This document shows, in pieces, positions 50,275 to 59,320 of a DNA stretch of 64,000 bases. The notes under the pieces are model-generated. The model saw nothing but the letters and a program-made list of their open reading frames with translations. It did no database searches and was not told the origin of the DNA. Location of the stretch: assembly GCA_020161935.1 (NCBI GenBank), contig JAIUNI010000015.1, forward strand, positions 82,656 through 146,655, in the 5' to 3' direction. Within the stretch, counting starts at the first letter, position 1. Each line of letters starts with the position of its first letter. This DNA is from Chloroflexota bacterium. Its GTDB lineage: Bacteria > Chloroflexota > Anaerolineae > Aggregatilineales > Phototrophicaceae. The position numbers and the translations under genes are program-made.

Positions 50275-50708
50275 AATGTGTTCTCCTTATTCCTTCTGCG
50301 TGTTATTACGCTTCGTTTTCAGAAAACATGTAGGGCCTTTAGTGTCGAAAGTGAGTGTTGCCCCTCATCACCTCAAACAACGTGGATGCCAGAGTTATTT
50401 GCTGTGTTCCGCTTACATCGACCCTACGCCTATCACTATAACCGCGCTCAACTGCTCACCTATCGCCTACGCGGTCTATTTATACATAGGCCGAATGACG
50501 CATTTCATGCTGGGATTGCGACGGCTGGATTTTCGAAGGGGTTCGTGACAGAAACCACTGACGCATCGTCGAAAGCCCTCGTAATAGAACGTAACATAGG
50601 ACAAGTGGCCTATTAAAGAAGCGCTACCTTACTCATGCCGTAAATAGGGTTTAGCACTAGGATAGTGCCATTAGTCCTCCCACGGGTGGAAAAAAGGCCG
50701 CATGATAT
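50275..50708. other. Divergent intergenic region without genes
   Basis: These 434 bp separate the CsbD gene (minus) and the AI-2E-family gene (plus). One long frame reads through on the plus strand but has no ribosome site, no recognisable protein, and overlaps CsbD. Promoters for both genes should lie here; I see none that I would defend. Confidence 0.5.
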
Positions 50709-51905
50709 ATGGCAAAAGATGTATTTAGGGGTACGCTTGTCGTACTGCTAACCCTTGTTGGCGCATACGTGGTTTTCATGAGTTTGCGTATTTTAGTCGT
50801 GGTGTTGGTCGCCATCATCATCGCGTCTGCTGTACGTCCACTTGTGCTGCGCCTCATGCGCTGGCGCTTCTCCGAAGGACTCGCCATTATCACGGTGTAC
50901 GTCAGTATCCTGCTGACGATCTTTGCCCTTTTCGCGCTGGTCATCCCACCCATCGCCAACAGCTTAATGACTAACCTCCAAAGTGAAGACCGTTTAGCCA
51001 ACCGTATCATCAGCTTTCAAAATTGGCTGAGTGATAATGTTCAACGTGTTACAGGCGATCCGCTTCAACTAGCCGACCCCGCTGCCATCCGTAAAGGGGT
51101 CTCCGACTTCATTGATAGTGTGCAGCCCGCCATCCCATCCTTAGTCGGTGGCGCGGGTTCCACCTTTGGCGAAGTTGTGCTGGTGTTCGTGATGGGTGTC
51201 TATTGGCTCACGTCTTACGAACACGCCATCAGCTTCCTTGTACAGCTTTTCACCCTGCGTTCCCGCGAGAAAGTGCAAGCCATCATCTACGAGATCGAAG
51301 GCATGATGGGCAGCTATGTACGCGGCCTCGCCTTCGTCGCCTTATTTGTGGGCTTCGCGAACTTCCTCGTCTTAACGGTGCTGCGTGTGCCGAACGCTGC
51401 CACGCTGGGCTTCCTTATCGGCGCGACCACCATCCTGCCGATTGTGGGTGGCTTCTTGGGCGGCGGGTTGGCAACTATTCTTGCCATTCTGACCGGTACG
51501 CCCCTACATGGTGTCGCCGTACTCGGAACGTTCGTCGCCGTTCAGCAGATCGAAACGCACTATCTTACGCCGCGTGCTATGTCCCGCAGCGTCGGCCTTG
51601 ATCCGCTGCTTACCATCGTCGCCGTGCTGATCGGCTTTACACTCGGCGGTGTCGTCGGTGCGATTATCGCCACGCCGGTTATGGGAACCATCGCCGTGCT
51701 GCTGCGCGAAATTGTCATCGTCCCGCGTAAGGAAAGTGTCAGCACGTATACGATGGAAAATGGGCTGATCCTGCTGAACGCCGAGCCGAAGGTCGAAGTT
51801 CAGATCACCGCGACCCCGGCGGATGCGGCTGTGATTAAGACCCCCAGCGCACCGGTACCACCCGTACCCTCGAAACCGGAAATTATCTTACCGGGTAAAT
51901 CGTGA
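50709..51905 (+). CDS. AI-2E-family permease (YdiK/PerM-like)
   Basis: This 398-residue membrane protein has about eight TM helices: a hairpin near the N-terminus (about 8-48), one at 62-84, and a cluster from about 150 to 335. A soluble segment (about 88-145) separates them. GATTILPIVGGFLGGGLATI and VQQIETHYLTPRAMSRSVGLDPL are typical of the family. Members transport diverse substrates, including autoinducer-2 and ions, so the name does not prove quorum signalling. The C-terminal tail (about 345-398) is Pro/Lys-rich. It is likely monocistronic. Confidence 0.88.
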   Translation: MAKDVFRGTLVVLLTLVGAYVVFMSLRILVVVLVAIIIASAVRPLVLRLMRWRFSEGLAIITVYVSILLTIFALFALVIPPIANSLMTNLQSEDRLANRIISFQNWLSDNVQRVTGDPLQLADPAAIRKGVSDFIDSVQPAIPSLVGGAGSTFGEVVLVFVMGVYWLTSYEHAISFLVQLFTLRSREKVQAIIYEIEGMMGSYVRGLAFVALFVGFANFLVLTVLRVPNAATLGFLIGATTILPIVGGFLGGGLATILAILTGTPLHGVAVLGTFVAVQQIETHYLTPRAMSRSVGLDPLLTIVAVLIGFTLGGVVGAIIATPVMGTIAVLLREIVIVPRKESVSTYTMENGLILLNAEPKVEVQITATPADAAVIKTPSAPVPPVPSKPEIILPGKS

Positions 51906-51998
51906 GATATAACATTTCAAGTCGGATGATTAATAAATATCATTATTGGTATGTGTCGTATAACTCATTTAACGTAAGCACCCAATTGGAAAGTATAA

Positions 51999-53711
51999 AT
52001 GGCAAAGCGTAAACCAAAGAATGCAGTTGGCACGGGTATCCCGTTTGAATTATTTGCCCCCTACAATGAATCGGTCTCGCTCATTGGGAATTGGGATGAC
52101 TGGCAGCCGATCCCGATGCAGAAGGACGAAAAAGGAATGTGGCACGTCGAGGTTCCACTGGCGGACGGTGAATATCAGTATAAGTTCGAGGTGATTTCCA
52201 AAAGTCCGTTTATGCTTGACCAAAAAGTGACGGTCTCTGATCCGAAGGCTATGCACTATACCCTCGATAGTCATGAGAACTCGACCGTGCGTATTCGCGG
52301 CGGGCAGCGTACCGTCAGCACCTACCAATGGAAGCATGATGATGTCCCTCTGCCGCAGAACCAGCAGTTGGTCATCTACGAAATGCACGTTGGTGACTTT
52401 CGCGGCGGCATGGGCGACAGCCAGACCAAACCCGGCACCTTCCAAAATGTGATCGAAAAGCTCGACTATCTCGCCGAACTGGGTATCAACGCCATCGAAC
52501 TCATGCCTGTCAACGAGTGGCCGGGGCATCATAGTTGGGGTTACAGCCTCGACAGCATCTACGCCGTCGAAAACAGCTACGGCACGCCGGAAGACCTCTG
52601 CCAGCTCGTTGATGAAGCCCACGCACGCGGCATCCGCATCATCCACGACGCGGTTTATAACCACATGAATTCCGAAGCGCCGCTGACGCAGATCGACTAT
52701 AACTACTGGTTCTACGAGAACAACCCCGACGAAGGCTCACTCAACTTCGGGCCGAAGTTCAACTACGAACACTTCGACGAAAACCTCGATATTTGGCCGG
52801 CTCGCGAATACGTTATTAACGCTCTGCGCCTGTGGGTCGAGAAGTTCCACATTGACGGTATCCGCTTCGACTGTACCCGCGCCATCAAATATTTTGATCT
52901 GCTCGAATGGTTCAACAAAGAAGCCCACAGCCGCGCCGACTTCAAACCGTTCTACACCATCGCCGAACACATCCCGCAGGACTCGGCTATCGCCACCCCG
53001 AATGGCCCCGTCGATGCGGCGTGGCACGACAACTTCTTCCGCCAGATGTCCGCCACCGCGCTGGGCATCCGTCACCACGGGCGCGAACCTTACAACACCA
53101 CCGAAGTCTTGCGCTTGCTGGACAGCCGCAAAGATGGGTTCGTTTCCGGCTACAACACCATTCACTACCTGACCAACCATGACGAGGAACGTCTCATGTA
53201 CCTGCTCGGCGCGGCAGCCAACACCTTTGATGATGCCGCTTTCCGCCGTGCCAAGCTGGGTGCGTCTTTATTACTTACTGCTCCCGGTATCCCGATGGTG
53301 TGGATGGGCGAGGAGTTCGGTCAGCCCACACCCAAGACGCTTGACCCCCAGCCGTTGCAGTGGGGCTTGCTCGACAATGACCGTAACAAGGGGTTGTTCG
53401 ATCACTACGCCCACCTCATCGAACTGCGTAAGGAAAACCCCGCGCTCTATAGTGATAACTTCGAGCCGATTTTAGACCTGCCCGGTCGCGGCATCATCGG
53501 TTTCAAACGCTGGAACGACGCGGGCGATGTCGTCGTGGTTATCGCCAACCTCACACCTGTCTATATGGGTGAGGTGGAACTCTCGAACGTAGGACTGGAA
53601 GACGGCATGTGGCACGAAATGGTCTATGACTACGACACCCTGATTATCAACGGTATTCTCAAAGACACACTTGCCGAAAGTGAAGTCAAAATTTATATCA
53701 AGCGAGGTTAG
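51999..53711 (+). CDS. GH13 alpha-glucan enzyme with N-terminal CBM48-like domain
   Basis: This 570-residue protein has a CBM48/isoamylase-N-like domain (about 10-100, ELFAPYNESVSLIGNWDDW) and a GH13 barrel. The four conserved regions are present: HDAVYNH (216-222), DGIRFD with nucleophile Asp291, IAEH with acid/base Glu323, and TNHDEE with Asp395. The order and MGEEFGQP resemble branching enzymes and trehalohydrolases (GlgB/TreZ-like). The exact activity cannot be assigned; branching or alpha-glucan hydrolysis is likely. A NUDIX gene follows immediately. Confidence 0.88.
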   Translation: MAKRKPKNAVGTGIPFELFAPYNESVSLIGNWDDWQPIPMQKDEKGMWHVEVPLADGEYQYKFEVISKSPFMLDQKVTVSDPKAMHYTLDSHENSTVRIRGGQRTVSTYQWKHDDVPLPQNQQLVIYEMHVGDFRGGMGDSQTKPGTFQNVIEKLDYLAELGINAIELMPVNEWPGHHSWGYSLDSIYAVENSYGTPEDLCQLVDEAHARGIRIIHDAVYNHMNSEAPLTQIDYNYWFYENNPDEGSLNFGPKFNYEHFDENLDIWPAREYVINALRLWVEKFHIDGIRFDCTRAIKYFDLLEWFNKEAHSRADFKPFYTIAEHIPQDSAIATPNGPVDAAWHDNFFRQMSATALGIRHHGREPYNTTEVLRLLDSRKDGFVSGYNTIHYLTNHDEERLMYLLGAAANTFDDAAFRRAKLGASLLLTAPGIPMVWMGEEFGQPTPKTLDPQPLQWGLLDNDRNKGLFDHYAHLIELRKENPALYSDNFEPILDLPGRGIIGFKRWNDAGDVVVVIANLTPVYMGEVELSNVGLEDGMWHEMVYDYDTLIINGILKDTLAESEVKIYIKRG

Positions 53712-53712
53712 A

Positions 53713-54201
53713 TTGAGCCACGTTTTGTATCATCACCGCTGGATGGATTTATGTGCCAACAATCAGGATGAGGCATTCATCAAAATGGATGATGCGGTGA
53801 TTGTCGTTCCGGTGCTAAACGATGATGTCATCATGATCGAGGAATCCTCCATCGCCTATGGATACAAAATGCTGGTATTCCCGATGGGCGGTGTCGAGGC
53901 CAACGAATCGCCCACGGCAGCCGCGAACCGTGAACTGCAAGAAGAAGTTGGTTACAAGGCTGGTAAAGTAGAGTTGATCGGCCTTCTTCATCCATCGTTA
54001 AAATATGCTCATTGGCAGTATTGGTTGTGTTTAGCCCACGATTTGACACCGCACCGCCTTGATGGGGATGAGCGTTCGCCCGTGACGAGCAAAGTTATGA
54101 AGCCTCAAAAGCTAGAAGATTTAATTGTGGAAGGCGTTGTGACCGATTCAACGGTAATATCTGCCTTTTACATGGCACGGAAGCACCTTAGCTCAAAATA
54201 G
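53713..54201 (+). CDS. NUDIX hydrolase
   Basis: This protein of about 162 residues contains a complete NUDIX box, GGVEANESPTAAANRELQEE followed by VG. It would hydrolyse a nucleoside diphosphate linked to another group, for example ADP-ribose or ADP-glucose. Pairing with a glucan enzyme would suit ADP-sugar metabolism, but this is inference. I chose TTG 53713, which has GAGG 6 nt upstream and starts one base after the GH13 stop. Codons before it overlap the GH13 gene. The C-terminal part is not recognised. Confidence 0.8.
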   Translation: MSHVLYHHRWMDLCANNQDEAFIKMDDAVIVVPVLNDDVIMIEESSIAYGYKMLVFPMGGVEANESPTAAANRELQEEVGYKAGKVELIGLLHPSLKYAHWQYWLCLAHDLTPHRLDGDERSPVTSKVMKPQKLEDLIVEGVVTDSTVISAFYMARKHLSSK

Positions 54202-54202
54202 T

Positions 54203-56479
54203 ATGACTCATTCTTCAAACGTACCATCATCCATGCGAACTACTACTTATGCGGTAGCCCTTATGGCACCAATCTTGGCAGTTTTAGCCTCGCTGCTGTT
54301 CTTTCCTATTGTCCGCTATATCCCCCTTATATTTTTTGTAAGTGCGATTTTGATTACCGCATGGTATGGTGGCTTCAAAGCCGGTTTTTTGAGTACGATT
54401 CTCTCTGTACTTCTGATGGACTATTACATTCTGGAACCCCGTTATGCAATTTTCAGGAATTGGGACGAATTTCTGATTATACTTGCTATCATATTCTTAG
54501 GCACAGTCATCAGCCTCATTGAAGAAAGTCGTTTACGAACCGAACGCGCCTTACGGGCATCGCGCGATCAGTTGCAAGTTGTCTTAGAAGGTATTACCGA
54601 TGGGGTGATTGCCCAGACACCGAAAGGGCAGCCTATCTTCGCCAACCAAGCGGCGACCGACATCATCGGGCATAAATCAATTAACGATGTCCTCAAAACA
54701 CCGCTGTCCCAAACCCGTGCTAAACTTGGTTTCTACAACGCTCATGGCGATGTTGTACCGCAGTCGGAATTACCATCGACCAAAGCATTCTCTGAAGGCA
54801 TTACCAGCCAGATGGTGATGCGCTGGACGTATGAGGATGGTTCGTCCGACCGCTGGATCAACCTGCGCTCGACTCCGGTCTTTGACGACGCGGGCAAAAT
54901 CCAGATGGCGATCAGCATTTTCAGCGACATCACCGAAGAAAAGGTGTCTGAACTCCAACTGATGAATGCCCATGAACGGCTTGCCATCATCCTCGCCAGC
55001 ATCAAAAGCGCGGTCGTCTCGACCGACACAGAAGGCCGCATCGACCTGATGAATCCGTCTGCGGAGAAACTCACCGGTTGGTCACAATCTGAAGGCTTAG
55101 GCCGCCCGTTTGAAGAGGTGGTCGTCCTCGCGACAGAAAAACCGGGTGAAACCCTTTCCAGCCCCATTCGCAGCGTCCTGCGCGGCGAAAACGGCAGTGA
55201 TCACTATACCGCTGATTCGGTACTGTTATTAAATAAAAATGGTTCAACGATCTTCATTGAATACAACTCGGTTGCAGTGAAGGATCAATTCGGCTCGATC
55301 ATCGGCGGCTTGATTACCTTCCGCGATATTAGCGAACGCATTAGATCTGAACGGGAACGGTCACAGTTGACCTTCCTCCTCGCCGCCCAGCAGAAGCGCT
55401 TGGAAAATATCCTCGCCAATATCCCCGGTATGGTCTGGGAATCCACAACCCTGCCGGAGGGCAATCAGAAAATGGAATTTGTCAACGCCTATACCGAGAA
55501 ATTATTCGGCTACCTGCGTGAAGAATGGCTTGCCAACCCGAACTTTGCTCAGAAGATTATCCATCCCGAAGATGCCGAACAGACCCGTATGCAGATGACG
55601 GCCTTTTATGAAAGCGGCAAATTAACAGGATCGGTTCAGTTCAGGGGCATCGCTGCCGATGGTCGCATTGTCCCCATCGAAGCCACTTACTCCCTCTTGC
55701 CGGACGACAAAGGAACGATTGTCGGTACATGCGGCCTCATGACCGACATGAGCCAGCGTAAGGCGGATGAGAACGCCCTGCGTCAGTCGGCGCTCGACCT
55801 CAAACGCTCCAACGAGCAGCTTGAGCAGTTCGCCTATGTCGCCTCGCACGACTTACAAGAGCCGCTGCGGATGATTACCAGCTACCTACAACTGCTCGAA
55901 CGCCGTTATAAAAATAACCTCGATCAAGACGCGACCGAGTTTATCGCTTACGCAGTTGATGGCGCGACCCGCATGAAAGCTCTCATCAACGACCTGCTGG
56001 CTTATTCGCGCGTTAAAACCGGCGAGCAGAACTTCAAGCGCTTCGATACGAAGTTGGCGCTCGACCAAGCCATCAATAATTTGCAAATGTCGATTGATGA
56101 AGAAAAGGCGCAAATTACCGTCGAGAATTTGCCCACCGTCAGCGGTGACGAAGCGCAATTTGTCCAACTTTTCCAAAACTTACTCAGTAATGCCATCAAA
56201 TTTCACGGCACAACCCCGCCCGAAATTGCGGTCAAGGGCGAGCGTGCCGGAACGGAATGGAAGATTAGTGTACGCGATAACGGAATTGGTATGGAACCAC
56301 AGTATCTGGAACGTATTTTCGTGATTTTCCAACGCTTACACAGCAAGGAGCAGTACCCCGGCACGGGTATTGGACTTGCGATTTGTAAGAAAGTAGTGGA
56401 ACATCATGGAGGTCGGATTTGGGCAGAGTCCAACCCGGGCTTAGGAACCACTTTTTGGTTCACCATTCCAATTCGTTGA
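54203..56479 (+). CDS. Membrane-bound PAS sensor histidine kinase
   Basis: This 758-residue kinase has a DUF4118-like N-terminal membrane domain of about four helices (residues about 12-105), then PAS domains (about 119-250, 258-380 and 393-510). A HisKA domain (His549 in VASHDLQEPLRMI) and an HATPase domain (DNGIGMEPQYLERIF and GTGIGLAICKK) follow. The DLQEPLR H-box is of the bacteriophytochrome-like class. The ATG follows the NUDIX stop directly. It is followed by a lone receiver, then a REC-PAS kinase and a LuxR regulator, so all four probably form one phosphorelay cluster. Confidence 0.9.
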   Translation: MTHSSNVPSSMRTTTYAVALMAPILAVLASLLFFPIVRYIPLIFFVSAILITAWYGGFKAGFLSTILSVLLMDYYILEPRYAIFRNWDEFLIILAIIFLGTVISLIEESRLRTERALRASRDQLQVVLEGITDGVIAQTPKGQPIFANQAATDIIGHKSINDVLKTPLSQTRAKLGFYNAHGDVVPQSELPSTKAFSEGITSQMVMRWTYEDGSSDRWINLRSTPVFDDAGKIQMAISIFSDITEEKVSELQLMNAHERLAIILASIKSAVVSTDTEGRIDLMNPSAEKLTGWSQSEGLGRPFEEVVVLATEKPGETLSSPIRSVLRGENGSDHYTADSVLLLNKNGSTIFIEYNSVAVKDQFGSIIGGLITFRDISERIRSERERSQLTFLLAAQQKRLENILANIPGMVWESTTLPEGNQKMEFVNAYTEKLFGYLREEWLANPNFAQKIIHPEDAEQTRMQMTAFYESGKLTGSVQFRGIAADGRIVPIEATYSLLPDDKGTIVGTCGLMTDMSQRKADENALRQSALDLKRSNEQLEQFAYVASHDLQEPLRMITSYLQLLERRYKNNLDQDATEFIAYAVDGATRMKALINDLLAYSRVKTGEQNFKRFDTKLALDQAINNLQMSIDEEKAQITVENLPTVSGDEAQFVQLFQNLLSNAIKFHGTTPPEIAVKGERAGTEWKISVRDNGIGMEPQYLERIFVIFQRLHSKEQYPGTGIGLAICKKVVEHHGGRIWAESNPGLGTTFWFTIPIR

Positions 56480-56493
56480 AGCGGAGGTCATTC

Positions 56494-56928
56494 GTGAACG
56501 TCGAAGCGGTAGAGATTTTGCTAGTCGAGGACAGTCCGGGGGACGTGCGGCTGACAAAAGAAGCTCTTAAAGACAGCAAACTCTATAACAACTTGAATGT
56601 AGTGCCGGATGGGGTCGAGGCCATCGCCTTTCTCCGGCGCGAGGGGAATTACGCCAATGCACCCCGCCCTGACTTGATCTTGTTGGACTTGAATTTGCCC
56701 CGCATGGACGGGCGGCAGGTGCTGCAAGAGATTAAGAATGATGATAATTTGAAGCGCATTCCTGTCGTGGTACTCACCACTTCGGCGAATGAAACCGATA
56801 TTTTCATCACGTATAACCTGCACGCGAACTGCTACATCACCAAACCGGTCGATTTTAGCCAGTTCATGAGTGTGGTGAAAAGTATCGAGAACTTCTGGTT
56901 CAGCATCGTTAAATTACCGCCCATGTAA
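56494..56928 (+). CDS. Single-domain response regulator (Rcp1-like)
   Basis: This 144-residue receiver domain has acidic residues in VEDSPGD, phospho-acceptor Asp in LILLDLNLPRMDG, Thr/Ser in VVLTTSANE and Lys in YITKPVD. The VEDSPGDVRLTKEAL start and LTTS motif match the small regulators paired with phytochrome-type kinases (Rcp1-like). There is no output domain. GTG 56494 has GGAGG 6 nt upstream; the longer frame lies within the kinase gene. Confidence 0.88.
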   Translation: MNVEAVEILLVEDSPGDVRLTKEALKDSKLYNNLNVVPDGVEAIAFLRREGNYANAPRPDLILLDLNLPRMDGRQVLQEIKNDDNLKRIPVVVLTTSANETDIFITYNLHANCYITKPVDFSQFMSVVKSIENFWFSIVKLPPM

Positions 56929-56936
56929 GGTGACTC

Positions 56937-58382
56937 GTGGTTCAAAAGTCTATTGCTGTTCTGCTGATTGAAGATAACCCCGGTGATGCCCGGTTGATTC
57001 AGGAACAACTCCGCGAAGCAACCGAGGAATCGTTCGGCTTGGTCGTTGCTAGCAATCTGCAAGATGGACTGAACGCACTCAATAACGAACGTTTTGATGT
57101 GCTGCTGCTTGACCTGTCGCTGCCGGACAGCTTCGGCCTCGACACCATTCAAGCCGCACGCGCGAGCGCCCAAGACATACCGATTGTCGTCCTCACCGGT
57201 TTTGACGACAAAACATTGGGTGTTCAGGCCGTGCAAATGGGCGCACAGGACTATTTGCTCAAGGGCGATAGTCACTCTAGGCTGCTGACCCGCACCATTC
57301 GCTATGCCATCGAACGCCATAATATCGAAGCCGCCTTACGCCAGAGTCAGGAAGAATACCGGTCGCTCATCAATGATGTGTTCGATACCACGACTGTCGG
57401 TGTCCTCATCCTCGACCGTGACTTTAAAATCGTCTGGGTGAACCTCGCCATCGAAATCTACTTTGGTATCGCGCGGGATGAACTGCTCGGACAGGACAAA
57501 CGGCTTCTGATCGAGAATAAACTCAAATGTATCTTCACCGATGTCGAAGGTTTCGCCCACAGCCTGCTTTCAGAGTACCGTGACAACGCCTTTGACCGCC
57601 GGCTTGAATGTCAGGTGACGGCTGAAGGTGAACGTCAGGAACGCTGGCTCGAACATTGGAGCCAGCCGATTCGCGCCGGTATCTATGCCGGGGGTCGTAT
57701 CGAACACTATTCCGACATCACCCAGCGTAAAATGATCGAAGCCAGCGAGCGTGAAAAAGCGCAAAAGCTCGCCGCCGCCGAAGAACGCCAGCGTTTAGCC
57801 CGTGAACTCCATGACTCGGTGAGCCAAACCTTGTTCACCAGTACCGTTATGTCCGAGTCGGCTTTGCGCCAGTGGGACACTAACCCCGCCAAAGCGCACG
57901 ACTTGATGATCCAACTTCAACAACTGACAAGCAGCGCCCTGTCCGAAATGCGCCTGCTGCTGCTCGAACTGCGCCCTGCCTCGCTCACACAGGTCGCCTT
58001 ACCTACCTTAATCCAACAGCTCAGTAACTCGCTTCGCAGCCGCACTACACTCGAAATTGTTACCGCCCTTGACGATGTGCCGACCCTCCCGCCGGATGCA
58101 CAGGTGGGTATTTACCGCATCGTTCAAGAGGCGCTCAACAACATTATCAAGCACTCTCAAGCCTCACAGGTGCTGATCCAACTGACGTGGGCAGATAACC
58201 AGATTGTTCTAACCATCAGCGACAACGGCAAGGGCTTTGATATGTCGTTGACCAAGCCGACCAGTTTGGGCATGAACATCATGCGCGAGCGTGCTGATTC
58301 GATACAAGCACGGCTAAACATCGAGAGTGCAGTCGGTGAAGGAACCCGTATACAAGTCACATGGTCCGAAAATAAGGATTAA
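56937..58382 (+). CDS. Receiver-PAS-HisKA_3 histidine kinase (NarX/DesK type)
   Basis: This 481-residue protein has an N-terminal receiver (about 6-125, Asp in LLLDLSLPDSFG), a PAS domain (about 140-265), a HisKA_3 dimerisation domain with His292 in ELHDSVSQTLF, and an HATPase domain with SDNGKGFDM. Kinases of this class phosphorylate LuxR-type regulators. Exactly such a regulator starts 12 nt downstream. GTG 56937 has AAGG 7 nt upstream. The receiver could take phosphate from the upstream kinase, making this a relay component. Confidence 0.9.
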   Translation: MVQKSIAVLLIEDNPGDARLIQEQLREATEESFGLVVASNLQDGLNALNNERFDVLLLDLSLPDSFGLDTIQAARASAQDIPIVVLTGFDDKTLGVQAVQMGAQDYLLKGDSHSRLLTRTIRYAIERHNIEAALRQSQEEYRSLINDVFDTTTVGVLILDRDFKIVWVNLAIEIYFGIARDELLGQDKRLLIENKLKCIFTDVEGFAHSLLSEYRDNAFDRRLECQVTAEGERQERWLEHWSQPIRAGIYAGGRIEHYSDITQRKMIEASEREKAQKLAAAEERQRLARELHDSVSQTLFTSTVMSESALRQWDTNPAKAHDLMIQLQQLTSSALSEMRLLLLELRPASLTQVALPTLIQQLSNSLRSRTTLEIVTALDDVPTLPPDAQVGIYRIVQEALNNIIKHSQASQVLIQLTWADNQIVLTISDNGKGFDMSLTKPTSLGMNIMRERADSIQARLNIESAVGEGTRIQVTWSENKD

Positions 58383-58393
58383 GGTAAACCGAA

Positions 58394-59038
58394 ATGAACG
58401 CTGCTCATAAGATACGTGTGTTGGTCGTGGACGATCATCATATGGTTCGCAAGGGACTGATCGTCCTGCTCGAAAATTTTGACGACTTTGAAGTGGTTGG
58501 CGATGCCGGTGACGGACAGGCCGGTGTGCTGCTCGCCCAAAAATATAAGCCGGATATCGTCCTCATGGATATGATTATGCCCGGTATGGATGGCGTGCAA
58601 GCCACCCAGATCATCCGCGACAGCCTGCCGGAAACACAGGTGATCGCCCTGACCAGCTTCAGCGACGATGGCACCATCCAGAGCGCCCTGAAAGCCGGTG
58701 CGATCAGCTACCTCATGAAGAACGTCTCGGTGGATGAACTCGCTACCGCCGTTCGCAAAGCCTACGATGGCAAACCGACCCTCGCGCCGGAAGCGACGCA
58801 AGCGCTTATCAGCGCCACCCGCCGCCCGCCGGAAATCGGTCATGACCTCAGCGACCGCGAACGCGAAGTGCTGGCATGGCTGGTCGAAGGGTTGAACAAC
58901 CGCGAAATCGCCGAACGCCTGATGATTAGCAACTCGACGGTGAAAAATCACCTGAGCAATATATTCTCGAAGATGGGGACGACCAGCCGTACACAGGCCG
59001 TTGCACTGGCTGTCGAACACAAAATCGTCGATAAATAA
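58394..59038 (+). CDS. LuxR/NarL-family response regulator
   Basis: This 214-residue protein has a receiver domain (Asp59 in LMDMIMPGMDG) and a C-terminal LuxR-type HTH (about 148-205, LSDREREVLAWLVEGLNNRE with STVKNHLSNIFSKM). It is the DNA-binding output of the four-gene cluster 54203-59038. Target genes are unknown. A hairpin GGCATCATGATT/AATCATGCC at 59097-59124 may end the transcript. Confidence 0.93.
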   Translation: MNAAHKIRVLVVDDHHMVRKGLIVLLENFDDFEVVGDAGDGQAGVLLAQKYKPDIVLMDMIMPGMDGVQATQIIRDSLPETQVIALTSFSDDGTIQSALKAGAISYLMKNVSVDELATAVRKAYDGKPTLAPEATQALISATRRPPEIGHDLSDREREVLAWLVEGLNNREIAERLMISNSTVKNHLSNIFSKMGTTSRTQAVALAVEHKIVDK

Positions 59039-59096
59039 CGTTTTTAGCCAACCTGCGATTTGATACGACCGGATAATGATTGTTCATAATACGGCT

Positions 59097-59132
59097 GGCA
59101 TCATGATTTCTCGATAATCATGCCTTGTTGAC
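59097..59132 (+). terminator. Possible terminator after the LuxR regulator
   Basis: GGCATCATGATT (59097-59108) pairs with AATCATGCC (59116-59124) with a small bulge, followed by TTGTTGACTTTT. The T-run is imperfect. Confidence 0.4.
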
Positions 59133-59212
59133 TTTTCCCTTCCTGTTACGACGGCTATCAGGGGAGGGAGCCTGCGACCGTACTGATGGGGTTAGGGTGG
59201 GGTGTGATTTAT
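59133..59212. repeat. GGCTATCA-type dispersed repeat, copy 1
   Basis: This copy has a pyrimidine-rich start, then GGCTATCAGGGGAGGGAGCC, GCGACCGTACTGATGGGGTT and AGGGTGGGGTG. The parts occur in the same order as at 61281-61356. Confidence 0.6.
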
Positions 59213-59320
59213 TTCAACCTCCGTTTGCATCCACGCTAGCCAACCCCATTCGCTTTTTACGCCCGACTGCGTTAAAAATCTCCGCGTGATGTCAGACTTA
59301 TTTTGGAGATAATGAAACGC

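Noticed and set aside
49981..50616. 211-codon plus-strand ORF across the CsbD region
   Set aside because: It overlaps the well-supported CsbD gene antisense, has no ribosome site and no family pattern.
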